64,000 nt of DNA from Trichostrongylus colubriformis (Eukaryota; Nematoda; Chromadorea; Rhabditida; Trichostrongylidae), in the NCBI GenBank assembly GCA_963978905.1, contig OZ022258.1, positions 40,594,591 to 40,658,590 on the forward strand, read 5' to 3'. Below, piece by piece: positions 1-12,816 of this stretch. Each line of letters begins with the position of its first letter. The stretch's first letter is position 1. Both the position numbers and the translations under genes were made by a program. Under the pieces are notes generated by a model. It was not told where the DNA came from, searched no databases, and saw nothing but the letters and a program-made list of their open reading frames with translations.

Positions 1-255
1 GTAGAAGATACTGCAATCTTCATTGCACCCACATCCATCTTTCACGATGCTGTTCTTCACAGTTTGAAAAAATAAGGTAGAAGTCCATGTTGTGTGTCTG
101 CCAATCATCACTCGGGGATAGCAGGAAGTAGGAGGCCTTCTCCATCCACCAGGATACCACATGGCAAAAAAAAAACGCTCGAGAGGGTTCATGGAGTTTA
201 GGGAAGAAAATTGTTCGTAATTTTCCGTATATGTCAATATATTTCTGTACCCCAG

Positions 256-865
256 GTGTCTATGTGCTGGCACAAACGATTTTATGTGCTATTGCCGTGC
301 TGGTCACATCATTGTACCTGATTCTTCATGAACGGGCTCATACTCGAGGATGGATCCCACCTACATGGTTGGCCTCTAGGTTACTAACCAGACGCTATGA
401 CAGGAAAGTCACGCATCACGATGGCTTTCAACAGGATCATAGAACGTTTGAGTAGGTTCTTATTTACTCTGCATAATACTTCGAATACTCCGTCGCTCCT
501 TTGGCATTCAGGACCGCAGTACTAGTTACGACTCATGCACCTTCATTATTTCTAAACTGCTAAAACTTTCATCATATTGGAGCGTTGGGCTTGAGTCGTT
601 GAAGAAACCAAATTTTGCAAATTTCATCAGAGTTCCCTGTACCACAAGATCGTGAAGCTCCAATAAATCACAATGATGGATTATTTGTTATAGATCGACT
701 CAGCTAGCACCTTATCTGGAGAAAATTTCATCTTTCATGCGAGAAATGGCGTCGGATTCTCGCATCGAGCGAATGTGGGCTCGTATATTTGATCGTATCG
801 GTGTATTTACTCTTATATTTTTTCAAGTAGTTAATATCGTACTCACTTTAGCCATACTTTTGTAG
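256..865 (+). CDS. Cys-loop ligand-gated ion channel subunit (nicotinic receptor type), last two exons
   Basis: Two exons, 256-451 and 694-865, join in phase (GA|gtaggt donor, ttgttatag acceptor) and end at TAG 863-865. The first exon reads through a hydrophobic segment (VLAQTILCAIAVLVTSLYLI) followed by HER and a polar stretch with GWIPPTW. This is the TM3 end and start of the cytoplasmic loop in Cys-loop receptors. The second exon gives an amphipathic helix (RMWARIFDRIG) and then a final hydrophobic span (FTLIFFQVVNIVLTLAILL) with an immediate stop, as in the MA helix plus TM4 of acetylcholine-receptor subunits. Ligand-binding domain, TM1 and TM2 must lie upstream of the window. The cytoplasmic loop is short. 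A possible AATAAA lies at 897-902. Family membership is well supported, but ion selectivity and ligand cannot be judged without TM2. Confidence 0.82.
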
Positions 866-2914
866 TTATTGTTACAGCGGTATCCCTTGCAATGTAAATA
901 AACAGCTTGCCCATCATTCCTTTCAGCTTGGAGGTACATTTCATTATAAACTAGCGGAGCACGTGAAGGTAGATAGAGTGGTGGGTATCTGCAGAGGTTA
1001 AGTGACTAGCACGCCAAAGGCCCATGAAGTGAGTTTATTTCCACCTCCTAGGCTCTGTACCTCCCATCTGCCGCTTGTATTTTGCGGGCGAGGAAGTGAA
1101 AGCAAAAAAAAGTTGCTCATGAGTTCAAAGTTAATGGGAGTACGCACATGGGAACAAAGCGATCAACGAGAACTCTCTCCTGCCTTTACGTCGTAATCCA
1201 AAAACGGGGCCACAACTCAATACCAGCAAGAACAGCCCAATTTCTCGAGTATGGAATCGTTTCGTCATCCGTGATGGCTGACTCAGCACCCTTTTTTCAG
1301 CCGACTCTCTGACGATGCATAGTAAAACATCGACTTAGAATAAGATAGCGCAATGACCAGAGCCAGCGCCCAGCAACAACACCTCGTCGTCGCTTGTTGA
1401 ATCAGAGAGAAATCACGCAAACTGAAGCACTTTTCCAATGTGATAAGTGGATCAATGCTGCACCAGCTTGTTAATATGGAAACTTCAATTTAAGTGCTTA
1501 TTTTATAATATGGTCAAATACATTGAACTAAATATGGGAAATTTCGTCGGTAATGAGAGAGGTTGGGTGCACGACTCATTCCAAATAGAACGACCAACAA
1601 AAACCAACTTGCTCTTGTTAACATTGGGCTTTACCATATGACCATGGGTGTGCGACAGGACACTCCATATGAATCAGGTCACTCGAGAAGGTTGCATCCA
1701 GTATGCTATCAATCTGCCGGAAACTTGTAATGCGTTTGTCCTACACGGTAACGCAGTTTGCGTAGAGAGCCGGCCCCATTCGAGTGTCCCGTCGCACATC
1801 TCGTGCGCCCTGTGATCCTGACCCGAAAGCAGGCCAACAATCATTCCGCGAATAAGCATGGTCGGTCCTACACACCTAAAAAGTACGAGCTACCACTTAA
1901 CCTCTGTCATTTGGACAGAGGACCAATTTCGGGAGCGAAGTGCTGATCCAAACCAAATCTTCGTCCAAGTCAAGTTCAAAGATAGCGGACTCTCATACGC
2001 CACCACAAAACTGTTATCCGCCGCTTATCTCGTGCACTGCAGAAGCGTCGACCATGACGCACACCTCTAACCCGCACGCGACCAAAGTCCCTCCGTAGTT
2101 TTTAGCCCCATGTGCATTTATACCTTGTGTGAAAAACGTTAATATGGCTAGTATGGCTTTTTCCTGAGATTATAGAGGAGGAACGATGAGGAAAGCTTTT
2201 TACGGGAAAACTTCCCAAGTGCCAGTTCACTTTCTTAACACCGCTCGTTCACAGCTTCGAATTTACTCCATTTATAGATTTATTTAGATGTATATACTAT
2301 ATTACATATATTAGTGCACTTTTCATCAACAGATCAGTTCAACGTGGATCTGGTGGTGTTCGTCCAGTTGCCGTCGTTATCGAAATATGATAAAGGAATG
2401 ACATAATCTGAATTCCAATCCCTCTCGAACACCTGGAAAGCATTTGCATTTTTCACTCCTTCCAAAGTCTGACAAAATCCTGCGGAACTCTTGGAAAAGG
2501 GATCTGGGTAGGAATAGAGACAAGTGGTCGCGATAGTTCGGTTGTGAAAAACGAATATCGCTTGCTATAGGTGAGCCAGGTGCCTATTGAAAGGATAAGC
2601 GCAATATGCGCAATTCGCGGTGAAGCACGCATCAGAGGGACCCAATATAGTCCCAAGAACTTCGCGCCCGCTTTCGCTCATCTTCGACTGCACATGTGAA
2701 ATACATAAATAAATATAAATATCATCACCAAATAAAATATGTATATATATATTATATATATATAAATATCATTACCAAATATTACAGTTCTGCTTGTCGC
2801 GTCAGTCGATAGAATAGGGGTCGCATCCCCAGAGTTCCTGGCCATTTCTTTTACTTGTTTGTCACTGTAAATCCCTTTAGCACCTTCATTTCCATTGAAC
2901 GTCGACAATCAAGT
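866..2914. other. No gene resolved between channel gene and phospholipase D gene
   Basis: No open frame here has coherent splice sites with a family match. Short frames overlap on both strands around 1450-2070 and 2450-2910, but none forms a multi-exon model I can defend. The right part is the 3' flank of the minus-strand phospholipase D gene. Confidence 0.4.
2738..2767. repeat. (TA)n low-complexity tract
   Basis: Alternating TA/AT run flanked by two copies of an AAATATCAT(T/C)ACCAAATA motif. Confidence 0.7.
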
Positions 2915-5900
2915 TCACTTTTCTTCCTTTGAAGGTACATGGTGTGAATAGACCGCTTCGAAAATGCTCAGGCGATGGTAGAATAGACAAAAGTGGGCTG
3001 CGCGCAAATTTCAATAGATGTTCAAGATTGCCGTAGGCCAAGAAGGTGATAGTTACGAAGTAGTTTCGGAATGGGAATTATAGAAAACCGTCTCCAGACA
3101 AGCAAACAACTAAAAACATATAAGGTTCGCCTGTACCTGAGCCAATTGGTCTACTATGAACGATTGTTGGCTGGTGTCATCCGAACGTACGACCATTCCT
3201 ATTCCAGCTGTATATTTCCAATAGTCAGCACTCCAATTTGAAGTTCCTGAAAGGAATTTCATGATCATGTTGGGAGTTCATCACCGGATGCTTCATAGTA
3301 ATATCTCATCCACGTTCCAAAGGGGGAGATAGCGTGGCGCTGCTCGGAAGATGCTAAGACCCAGCAACGCCCACATAAATTAAGTCTACAACAGCAATAC
3401 GTGGGTATTCTCTTACAGAAATACCTTTTCTTTCTCGCTAGGCAAGTGGCTCTATGTTTAAGAATAGCACGACTTCAAATGAAAATCGAGCATCCCGAAG
3501 AGACCCCACACTCCTCTTTTTCGTTGCAGTTGAAACTCACTAGCATAAATCTTCAAATTTTAGCCTTCTTATTCCCTACCAGTTCGCTGGCGTACACTAC
3601 CGTGCGCATAACATCACGGGCGTCAGTGGGTCGATCGAAATTGCTTTTTTTATAAATTTACTCAGTATCCATTACCGCATCACGCCCCGCCCATTGTAGG
3701 TGGGTTTTTAAAGCATGTTCGAAATAGCCTGGCCACTGGTCAATTCTACCGATTTTTTCTGGTCTCTAGGCTGCAATAGACCAGAGTTATGAATTTTTGT
3801 TGTGCGGACCCCACCCAGGGTGCGCTCCGCCCACTGTGCCCACGCCTCTTTCATGCCATTAACAAACCCTAACTTGACCTTAATCCATCCTTCCCCCACG
3901 TTTGGGGCACATTCGAACCCAATTAACAATTTCCGGTCTGAAAACGGAACATTTCACTGCACGCCCTGCCCACCGTGGGTGGAGCTCGACTTCGTCCACG
4001 TGTGGTCTTTACTTCTTGTCCCATGCTCTACCCATACCACACTTGTCCCTATCTCCACATGTCGTTTTTCATATAATACCTAATTTCTTGACGGGCGGAC
4101 GTACAAACAGACGTAGAGTTTTATGTGTAGTAGGGATTGGTCAAAGGCATTACTCACTGTAGCTTTTCTGTTTACCAGCATTACAGGACATAAACAATCT
4201 GAAAATTTAGTAATCTCTTACCGATATAAGCTGCTTTTTCCGTGACGAAGTATTTATTATGATAAACCCTTGCGAAAGGTATGCTACCGTATTGCATCAA
4301 TGGCACCTGAATGAAGCGTATATCGATTGAACCACGTCGAACGCACTTTCCACCTGTAACTCTTGGACTTGAAAATGTGAGTGATGAGCAAGCCGTCGAT
4401 TTTCACACCTTCATACTTGCACTGAAGCTGACTGCTTATATCCTGCAGCGAATGGAGATATGAGTAAGCTCTGGAAGCAGTATGAGGCCATCGTGAATGC
4501 AAAAATCGAACCTGAGAAAATGAGCCGAGAAATCCAAAGTCTGTGTAGAATGAAGAACTGCGAGAAACAGAACTCACCTTGACTTGTCTGTCAAAGGCTG
4601 CCCTTCGAATTGCATCGTCAAGTCTACCGTACCATCTTAAAAGCATATTTATTTATTTAATTTATTTTTATTTTTGAAAGCATATGGTATGGTTGCTATG
4701 TAACACACTTTGACGTCGCGCGAAGATTCGCTTTTCTTGCGGTAACCGTATCATAAACGAACCTCTGCAGGAGTTAATCATTATCCTTTTGAGCATTTTC
4801 ACAGATCGAATCTGAGGTGAAGCTGGTATTCAGAAGAGTTTTTTGGACTTCAGCTCGACTGATACCCAAGCTCGAGCAACTTTAAAGGCACATTCCGCGC
4901 TCGCTGATGGGTGGAGTAACAGTTGACTCTTCGTTGGTTGTTGGGCGCTGGGGGAGGATCGACCACGCCCCACTTCAGGCAGTAGGGCGTGGAGAGACCG
5001 CCTCCCAGCCGCCAACAACCAATTGAGAGTCAACTGTTACTCCACCCATCAGCGAGCGCCAAATGTGCCCTTTCATGTTCTTTCAGGACTGACTTCTTTC
5101 ATGTTGCATTCACCACACCACTTCCGAATTCTTGTTGAATTCTTGTTTTTATTGCAACAAATAATAAAAAAATTATGTGGAATTAAATTAATGCTTAATT
5201 GGTGTTCTTATACTAACAAGCTGGTGTAGCAAGAAGGGGATAGATTTCAAAAGTAGTACGTGCGTTTCCTGAATAAAACTGCCGACCTGCGGTCTAGCCA
5301 TGACCCACCCATAACACAGCCCCCAGCCGTAATGAAAGTGAGTGAGAACCTCATTTTTATGTTTTTCTAGACACTCACGAATTTAAGGGCTTGTTGTAAA
5401 GCGTGCAGGTAGCGTAGTCCATCACAGCCATGTCCAACCTGTCCTATGACAAACTGACTGATGACTTTGAATAAATACATATTACATAAATCTAATGAAG
5501 TCCAGTGGGATCTACCTGTGCTTCATTGATGAGCTTCACCATTGCATCAATATCCGATTCTCGTCCACACGCCTGAAATCCCGGTGGAGAAGCCTAAAAT
5601 AGTTGGTTGTGTTGATTGTAAGCAGTTTTCATACCCGTTAGCAGGATTCCTATTTGTCTGAACGGATTTATTGGATTTCGTATGAACTAACCAAGTGCAC
5701 ATGAGATTCAAATCAATGAAGTACTCGAAAAAATCTACCGAAAAGTAGACCGCTTGATCGCCCTTTGCTTGTGGTACGGACGTTGAGCGTTCGTGATAAG
5801 AAGGTGTGGCATAATAGTCTGGCCAACTGAAAAGAACCACTGCTATCAGCGTTTCCTTTACCCATAACGTACCACAAATTTTTGTTTTTCAAAATTTGCC

Positions 5901-8900
5901 GTGATCCAAACCACAATTTTTGTTTTTTGAAAAAGGAAGGTGGTCAAATGCTACAACCATATGTTTTCAAAAATGGACAATAACATATCTTTCTGTGACC
6001 CTTCCCCCTCAAAAAGTCGGAGGGATTATAGCGAACCGCTTTTGAAAAGCATATGCAGCAAGCAGTGACAAAACAAATCCTTTTTCTGGCGTTATACCTG
6101 TGCATGCACTTTTTTGTAATGTTTTTTCAAAGTTTGAACAATGACGGGCTTCACTTTAAAAATAAGAACTTGGTGTTGATTACTGGGCCATATTGTATTA
6201 TGCATGAGATCTAGAGTGTGTCCCAAAAGTAATATCTTACCCTATCTTCCATCTCTATCTCTAGAATAGACCACGATTACCTCCCAAATTTTGCCAGTAG
6301 TACCTGATGGCTGTCAAACGCACCAGTGAAGTTGAAAATGAAGAATCGCAAAATATCTATTTGTTTATTTTTCAAAAATCACCGTGTCCCAGAAGTAGCG
6401 CGCAGTGTCACTAACATATTCGGAGCCATGCCGATCCGTGATGTGTGGTGGCCGGCGAAGCCGCAAGCCGACTGCCAAGACTTTCATAAATCGCTTCAAG
6501 CACGCTTTGATCATGGAACGGACCACACACCGTCTACTGGTATTCCCAGTTTCCCTATGAAGCCCAGTCATAGTACCCATTGTGACCCAGTGCTCTCGAG
6601 CATGCAATAATCCTCCTGCGCAAGTGCAGCAACTACATATTGACTATAACTGACCAACTTAAAACATAAAACATGTATAAAGGTTTGCAGAATAGTTTCT
6701 TCCCTTTTTTTCTCTTTCGCTCTTCTTTTCTTTTTATTCTTACTCTTGGTTACGGTATGTCGTTTGACATATCAAACAAATAAAAATCAAGGCATAAACA
6801 GCTCGTTCAACTCGCCACGTTGCTGTCGGCCTCATGGTCACCTTATAGAATGTGAGCAGCTGATGAATCAAACTCTGGATTTACATGATAGTTCAATGAA
6901 CTTACCTTTGAGGTATTTTTGCACCCGGTGCTCCCATATCCCAGTATATTTCTAATAAATTCGTAAAATCTTTGGCAAGACATGGGCAATTGAATACAGC
7001 CATTCCGAGTTCCTTCACCTGCAACATGTACGATCAGTGGTTGCCTCCTGAAGATGACTTATGAGGCCATATTCCGCGCCCGCTATGGGTGGAGTAACCA
7101 GTTGACTCTCCATTGGTTGTCAGCGGTTAGGAGGCGGTCTCTCCACCCCCCACTGCAGGCAATAGTGCGAGGAGAGACGGCCTTCGAACCGCCGACAACC
7201 AATGGAGAGTCAATTGGTTACTCCACCCATAGCGAGCGCGGAATATGCCTTTAGGCGTAATCGTGCGAAGAAATTTGCTCCTTTAAACATAAGCGTATTC
7301 GATAGGGGCTTTCATACCAACAAGGCAGGTTGGTGATGCCAGATCTATGTGAGAATATAGATTGAAGTGCCCTTACCATCATAAACGCGTGCACGCGTAC
7401 AGGGCGAAGTGATGTGGACATGAAGGCAGGTAGTAATGCTCCTACTCGCATGGCTAAGGAGCAAAATCTCGAAATGAACTTCAGTCAGATCTACCAAACC
7501 TTTCACTTCTGAGTTACCACACCACTGGGACCACAGAAACACGTCTCGTACACTGGGTGACCCACACAAGTCATCGTTTCAGGTTGTGTAATGAGTTGGT
7601 GTCGTTTTAATTTCGTATATCATAACATTCTTCATCTTTCGACGAAATTTATATATGCACTTGACAGAGCAGCTGCTGCTCTACACAGTGGTTTCCTTTT
7701 TTTGAATTCCTTATAATGATTTATAATGGTTAGCTTTTACGAGATTTAGAAATGGGGTAATCTGGAGGGAAAGATTTGTATTTTCGTCTTCTCCTCTTCT
7801 TCGACTTCATCTCAAGGAGAAAAGGTATAAGCATACACAATTTCAACAGGGCTTTTTTCAATTCTACAGAATGGTGCTACTTGATTATGATCGTTTGATT
7901 GACTGTTGTTTCAAACTTTAGAAATGAACAAGTTTTCGGGAAAAATCTGCAATTTTGATCCATCGAGGTTCAAAAAAAAAGCGCCTTTCCTGCATCAGAT
8001 CGAATTATTATACATTGTTGTACAAGCAAATGATATGCTCTTGATCAAAATACTGCTATAATCGAGATATTTGGCCCGACAGAATCGTTTGGTGGAATTT
8101 CGATTTCTCGCGAAAAAGGATAGATGAAGGTGCAGGTTTCTGATAAGCACCCGATTTGTACGCTTCAGTAATATTTAATTACCCAGCTTTTTCTCCCGTC
8201 TTACCCCCTAGCGAAGGAAATTGAAAATTAACGGTAGCGAGTAAATCTGCTTCTCGGATGGATTTTTGACCGTTTCATTCCGCTTTTTCTCCATTGTCGT
8301 ATTACCTAGCACTTTTTCTTTCATATTCAGCGAATAACTCCTATCACTGCCTTTAAAGGAAAAGAATTTGGCAGTTTATGAAATATGAAGGTAGGGGTAC
8401 TCAGCAGTGTAACAGTAGAGAAAGAACAAATAAAAAGGTCAAAAAACCGATAAGTAGGAATGCGAAAACCCCCTTCTCTCTCGCATTCCATTGCGTCACT
8501 ATCCGGGGTGGGTTTAAGAGACAACCTGAGGCTAAAGCGACCGTTGCGAACGTTTTCCCGCGCTCGTTGTCAATTCGCCCGCCTGATGCACTGTAGCAAA
8601 ACACGCCGCGCTTTGGGATCGTGATAAGACCCCCAAGCCGCACTTTTCAATGCGAGTTTTGCCACACATCACAACTTCTGAAGTGAAGAGTTTGTTTTCA
8701 GAGAACATGAATTTCCAGTTCTCATTTTCTCCTTACTTTTCTAGGTGCCTTAAAGAGAGGTGATTGTTGGGAACACTTCGAAAGACGTCTACGCGCCATT
8801 CAAATAATAATATTCCCCTCTCATCACTCCTTCAATCGATGCATCACTATCGTTCACTTTTCGCACCTCCTTTGACTAGTATGCGATGCCGAACGTGAGG

Positions 8901-11900
8901 CCGCTTCCATACTTTGCGCACCGACGCCGTCACCGCCGGTGACGGTGTCAAACTCACGCAACCATTTGCCCGCCGCCGACGACGGCGTCCATAGATAATG
9001 CGCAGCATTTGCAAAATTCTTGACCCAATCACACTACGGTATGGTGATTGTGGCCGCTTCGAATCTTGGCGCTGTGCCAATATGGTGATCGTGGCCTCTT
9101 CGTGTATTGGCACGGCGCCAAGATTCGAAGCGGCCACAATCACCATACTGTAGTGTGATTGGGTCAAGAATTTTGCAAACGCTGCGCATTATCTATGGAC
9201 GCCGTCATCGGCGGCGGGCAAATAGTTGAGTGAGAAATTGACGACGCTCCTACGAAGTGTAAACGGTGCAGTCCTGTGTATTCTTGGAGGTATCTTTTTG
9301 ATAAAAGAACGAACTTGAGTAAGTGAACGCCAATCGAAATTTGCGGAACCAACATAGAAGTGTTTGCCATCAACAGCCCAGGACTTTGTGTGAAGGATGC
9401 CTCCCCGATACCTGAAAGATGATGATATAGACCTTGCAGATTTCTGAAGTCTTCAAATACAGCCTTTTATTAACTAAATCTTGCCATACACTCACCACTG
9501 TGTGAAATCTAGGGAACGAACTTCGAGGTTTCCATTGGAGTTGGCAGCCAAATCTGCCGTTTCAGGGTAACCTGAAAATGTGGTGAATCCGCACAACTTA
9601 AATCGTTACACCTATAAATTTGTAGAAAGTAACAGCATTACAAAAAGCGCAAGTAATTGATACCATCTTATCTTTTGCTACAAAGACCGATAATTCAAAA
9701 GGGAAATTTTCTGTAAACGGCAAAAATGAGGTAAAAATTCTGCACTAGCTAGAAAGTAGTAGTGTTGTGGAACCACCCGGACAAGGAACACAGCACTTTA
9801 GTAGTAGGAGACATTTTGTCCTCTGATTGCCCAGGCGATACTGTACAGTAGGTCTTGAACAATTCTTTTTACTCCTTTTTACTTCTTTCTCAATTGGAAC
9901 TTCTTACCCATGTTGGCACTGCACTATATGCCATCCACAAATACTTCGCCTAAACTTACTCCCACCAGACCCACTCTAATTTGATCACACTTATAGAGAC
10001 ACTTTTCTGTTCGTTTCTGTCGATGATTTCATTTCATCTTCAAGGAACCGGAAGGGGTCCGAACGAAAAGAAAAATGCAAAGAAATGAGCATTTTGTGAC
10101 GAACGCAGAAGGGTAAAAGCGATAATCGGTGAAAAAACCCGACTTCAAATGTGCATCGCTGCGGTGTGTATTCGCGCCTCATTCGCATCATCGCACTGAC
10201 TTTCCGAGTTGCCCGCTGTAGGAGACGGGCCGCGGTCCAACATTAGTTGTAGCACCTGATTCCCAGCGCAGTGGAGTGACCATTCCCAACTACATTAGCA
10301 TTCATGTAAGTACATCTAGAAACAGTGTAAGAAAGAATAAAGGGAAAAGTAAAAGGAAAAAGCAAATTTATAGAAGAAACATCTTCTCTTGGCACCATGC
10401 CACGGCGTCAAATTGGGGAGTTTGTGCAATGGCGGCCACTTGAACTCGTCCACACTACGTCTGTTCTACCGTAGGCCTCCTTCTGGTGTCTTTAAGGAGA
10501 TAGAAATAGTCGATGAGATGTTTCCTTATTTTACAGATGGGATTGCAGGTATAAAATTAGATCTAATAGAATAGGCAGATCAGCAAGCAGGCCATTTTTT
10601 CCACACATCTTTTCATGCAGGATCTCCTGCTTAGCACCCCCCCCCCCCCCCCGTTTTGACGATATGGCCTTAATATTACCCTGTAAGTAGAGCCTTGTTA
10701 CTACCTTGTGGTGTAAGTAGATACGCAACTGAGAAAGGTGAGGATCAAGCATAGCATTAGCAAACAAAATCCCATTGGAAGAATGTACCTCCATCCTGGT
10801 ACGTTTGAGCAATCCTGACTTTGACACCACTTTGTGCTGTCTTCAGAATAGTGTTGTAGATAAGTTCACCCTGAAACCATACAAATACCAGTTTCCAAGC
10901 CTAACCTATGGACAAAAATTGTGAGATTATCAATTCAGTAGAAAAACAGGTTCGCAGAGATATGCGAAAAGGAGGTGCCTACCTGTGCCGAAAATGCTTT
11001 ATCCGGAATTTTTTCTATATTTCCTTCATGCTCCTCATGCGTCAGTTTCCTGGTCAGCTGATGACTTTTCACCTACTCCGCTTTTCTATCCTTATTCCTT
11101 TCTCTTTAACAAGTAGTTAAGCGATGTATCTCGCGCGACGCTCGCTGCACTGCTTAAAGACAGCATTAGGGGTAATGCGGTAATGAAGAAATCCCTACAA
11201 AAAGTCACTCACATGGTAGTCCTGGGCCTAAGAAGGCTATCCTGGCGAAATCCCGGTGAAAAAGGCACCTCCAAGCTGTAGAAACGCCGCAAAACGCCGC
11301 AACCGCCCATCTATCCCGCCTCTTGATAAGTCGATCCCGCCCCCGGATGACGTAATTCCCGACTGACTGGGATGGGAGCGGCCAAGGAGATGCGGCAGGA
11401 TCGATGGTTTTGCGGCGCGCTTTCGCAGTTTACTTAAAGCTCACTCCAAAAACATAGATGCTGTCGTATTTCCAAACATTCCCTTGTGTTTACTTGGCAA
11501 CATGCCAGTGGAAAACTAGATCGGACTACCCGCCCCTTGACGGACAGGTCGTCCGCGTCGAGAATCCACTGTGGAAAGGGGGTCCTATTTCTCGGGTTTT
11601 TGGCCAATTCCATCCGTTGTTTCTTCGCTGTCCTGTTACTAGGCATCTCGCCTTTCACATTCACTACTTCTTTTACTTTTTGTCCGACTTTCCCCTAATG
11701 GTGCCTTAAAAGTGCCCTACGCATAAGCCAATCTGAACAAGTAGTTTAACAAGTACAGCGTACATATTTATCAATTAACACCTAGGCGAGTGCCTCCAAT
11801 CCTTGGATGCGACACTCTGGTTATAGAGATCGTGGTTCCGCAATGCCACTTCCTCATGATTTGACCCGTTAAGCGTTCCCGGCACTCTGTGCACAATCTG

Positions 11901-12816
11901 ATTCAATATGATGTCTGACTTAGCTGACTATGACTTATTTGAAGACCTGCAATCGCTCTCATGTGCTCGTTATCCGTGAACTGACCCACTCTGAACCGTA
12001 CCGTTCTTATGACAGCTTTCACATCTGTGCACTGTTCTTCGTACTGACACCTAGTGCAGCATCAGCACTCCGCAAAATGGCAGCGGAAGTGCTAGACAGG
12101 CGTTCAAATAAGTTGTAAGTACTATCACAGTCTTAAAGACACCGTTAGGGGTAAATTTGGCTAATTGGGTGATTACGAAAGTAGTGGTGCTCAGCAATAT
12201 AACAGTAGAGAAAGAACGACATAAAACGGCGAAAAAACCGAGAAATAGGAACCCGAAAATCCCCCTTCTCCTTCTTGTCCTCTGCGTCTCTAGCCGGAGT
12301 GGACTGAAGACAGGCCAGAGTCTGAACCAGCCGGCCGCGATTGTTGTCCCGCCCCTCCACGGCGACTCCCCCGGTCGCATAACCGCATAACGACATGCAG
12401 AGCTGCGGGGTCGCTGTAAAACCCCAACCCGCGCTTTTTCAATGCGATTTTCGCCACATATGGCCTCTTCTGAAGTAGAAGGTTCGTATTCGGAGAAGAT
12501 GTACTCCCAGATCTCAGTTTTCCCTTACCCCTAATGGTGCCTTTAAACTGCTGCGAGACCGTTTAGCGGCTCACCCCTGTGAGCGGTGGTTTTATTCTAT
12601 CATTTCTCTCATCAAATTTGCAGACGGACGGGCAGACAGATATATGGACATGCCGTCAATCAGACCACAAAGTAAGCGGTTTATGTAACAGAAGGATGAT
12701 TTGAATACTTACATCTCCCGAAGTATTTGTAGAGTCGATGGTGTAATTGTCTCCAGTATCCTTCACCAACAAGGACCAGTAGTAGCTACCGATGAGGATG
12801 TCGCTCTTTGCCTCAC
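2915..12816 (-). CDS. Phospholipase D3/D4-like protein (5' end not resolved)
   Basis: Exons in transcript order: 12713-12816, 10789-10870, 9496-9571, 9315-9411, 6906-7018, 5739-5826, 5516-5593, 5379-5443, 4578-4635, 4409-4511, 4354-4367 (uncertain), 4222-4306, 3137-3246, 2915-2966. Up to the 3137-3246 exon the phases agree across every junction. First HKD motif: HTKSWAVD, then [17 protein letters not shown] in exons 9315-9411 and 6906-7018. Second [11 protein letters not shown], then [13 protein letters not shown] in exons 4222-4306 and 3137-3246. The Glu in place of Asp in the second motif is usual for PLD3/PLD4. Other family blocks seen are [37 protein letters not shown] and [20 protein letters not shown]. 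The product should be a type II membrane or lumenal hydrolase; vertebrate relatives act as 5'-3' exonucleases or lipid synthases in lysosome and ER. The N-terminal anchor exon was not found; a hydrophobic minus-strand frame near 15880-16009 is a weak candidate. The join into the last exon ([16 protein letters not shown], stop 2915-2917) is one base out of phase in my model. Confidence 0.92.
4882..5075. mobile_element. Palindromic TTAA-type MITE, family C, in a PLD intron
   Basis: Near-perfect fold-back element. The left end is TTAAAGGCACATTCCGCGC; the right end mirrors it with a small divergence (GCGCCAAATGTGCCCTTTCA). Arms of about 80 bp contain GGTGGAGTAAC(A)GTTGACTC and its complement. It sits in the intron between exons 5379-5443 and 4578-4635 of the phospholipase D gene. 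Confidence 0.8.
7059..7254. mobile_element. Palindromic MITE, family C, second copy
   Basis: Same family as 4882-5075: arms with GGGTGGAGTAACCAGTTGAC and a GGCGGTCTCTCC core. Ends are GGCCATATTCCGCGC and GCGCGGAATATGCC, flanked by TTAT and TTAG, degraded forms of TTAA. Intronic in the phospholipase D gene. Confidence 0.78.
8353..8753. mobile_element. TTAA-flanked MITE, family A
   Basis: TTAA at both ends. The interior has 'actcagcagtgtaacagtag' followed by an A-rich run with the GATAAGTAGGAA motif and a CCCCCTTCTCTCTCG tract. The same order of motifs recurs at 12133-12546 and 59688-60085. Ends are diverged. Intronic in the phospholipase D gene. Confidence 0.65.
8948..9230. repeat. Large perfect-looking palindrome (about 280 bp)
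   Basis: Left arm (GCCCGCCGCCGACGACGGCG, then CCATAGATAATGCGCAGC) is mirrored on the right (GCTGCGCATTATCTATGG, CGCCGTC, GGCGGCGGGC). The inner arms include GACCCAATCACACTA and its complement with very few mismatches. A short central loop (about 30 bp) remains. Likely a young fold-back transposon. Intronic in the phospholipase D gene. Confidence 0.75.
11154..11709. mobile_element. TTAA-flanked MITE, family B
   Basis: Begins TTAAAGACAGCATTAGGGGT and ends ACCCCTAATGGTGCC-type sequence plus TTAA. Shares interior motifs (CCTAAGAAGGCTATC, CTATTTCTCGGGTTTTTGG) with 18204-18738. The 3' half is the inverse of family A, so A and B are related. Confidence 0.75.
12133..12546. mobile_element. TTAA-flanked MITE, family A
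   Basis: TTAA|AGACACCGTTAGGGGTAA at the left and TTACCCCTAATGGTGCCT|TTAA at the right: an imperfect terminal inverted repeat with an exact TTAA on each side. Interior as in 8353-8753. Lies in a phospholipase D intron. Confidence 0.8.

Noticed and set aside
1..60. Minus-strand frame KDGCGCNEDCSIFY at the window edge, reminiscent of the cysteine-rich part of DEG/ENaC channels
   Set aside because: Only about 20 codons, no convincing splice acceptor before it, and cut by the window edge.
2678..2908. 76-codon minus frame with MARNSGDATPILSTD
   Set aside because: No ATG, in-frame stop directly upstream, and it lies beyond the stop of the PLD gene.
4284..4646. 120-codon minus frame
   Set aside because: It reads through introns. 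Family alignment with PLD3/4 shows exon 4578-4635 ends at VK, then a 66-nt intron, then VRFLHS.
5221..5275. An attractive extra PLD exon with acceptor ttttattcag
   Set aside because: It breaks the phase and is not needed: exons 5379-5443 and 4578-4635 join in phase and match the family directly.
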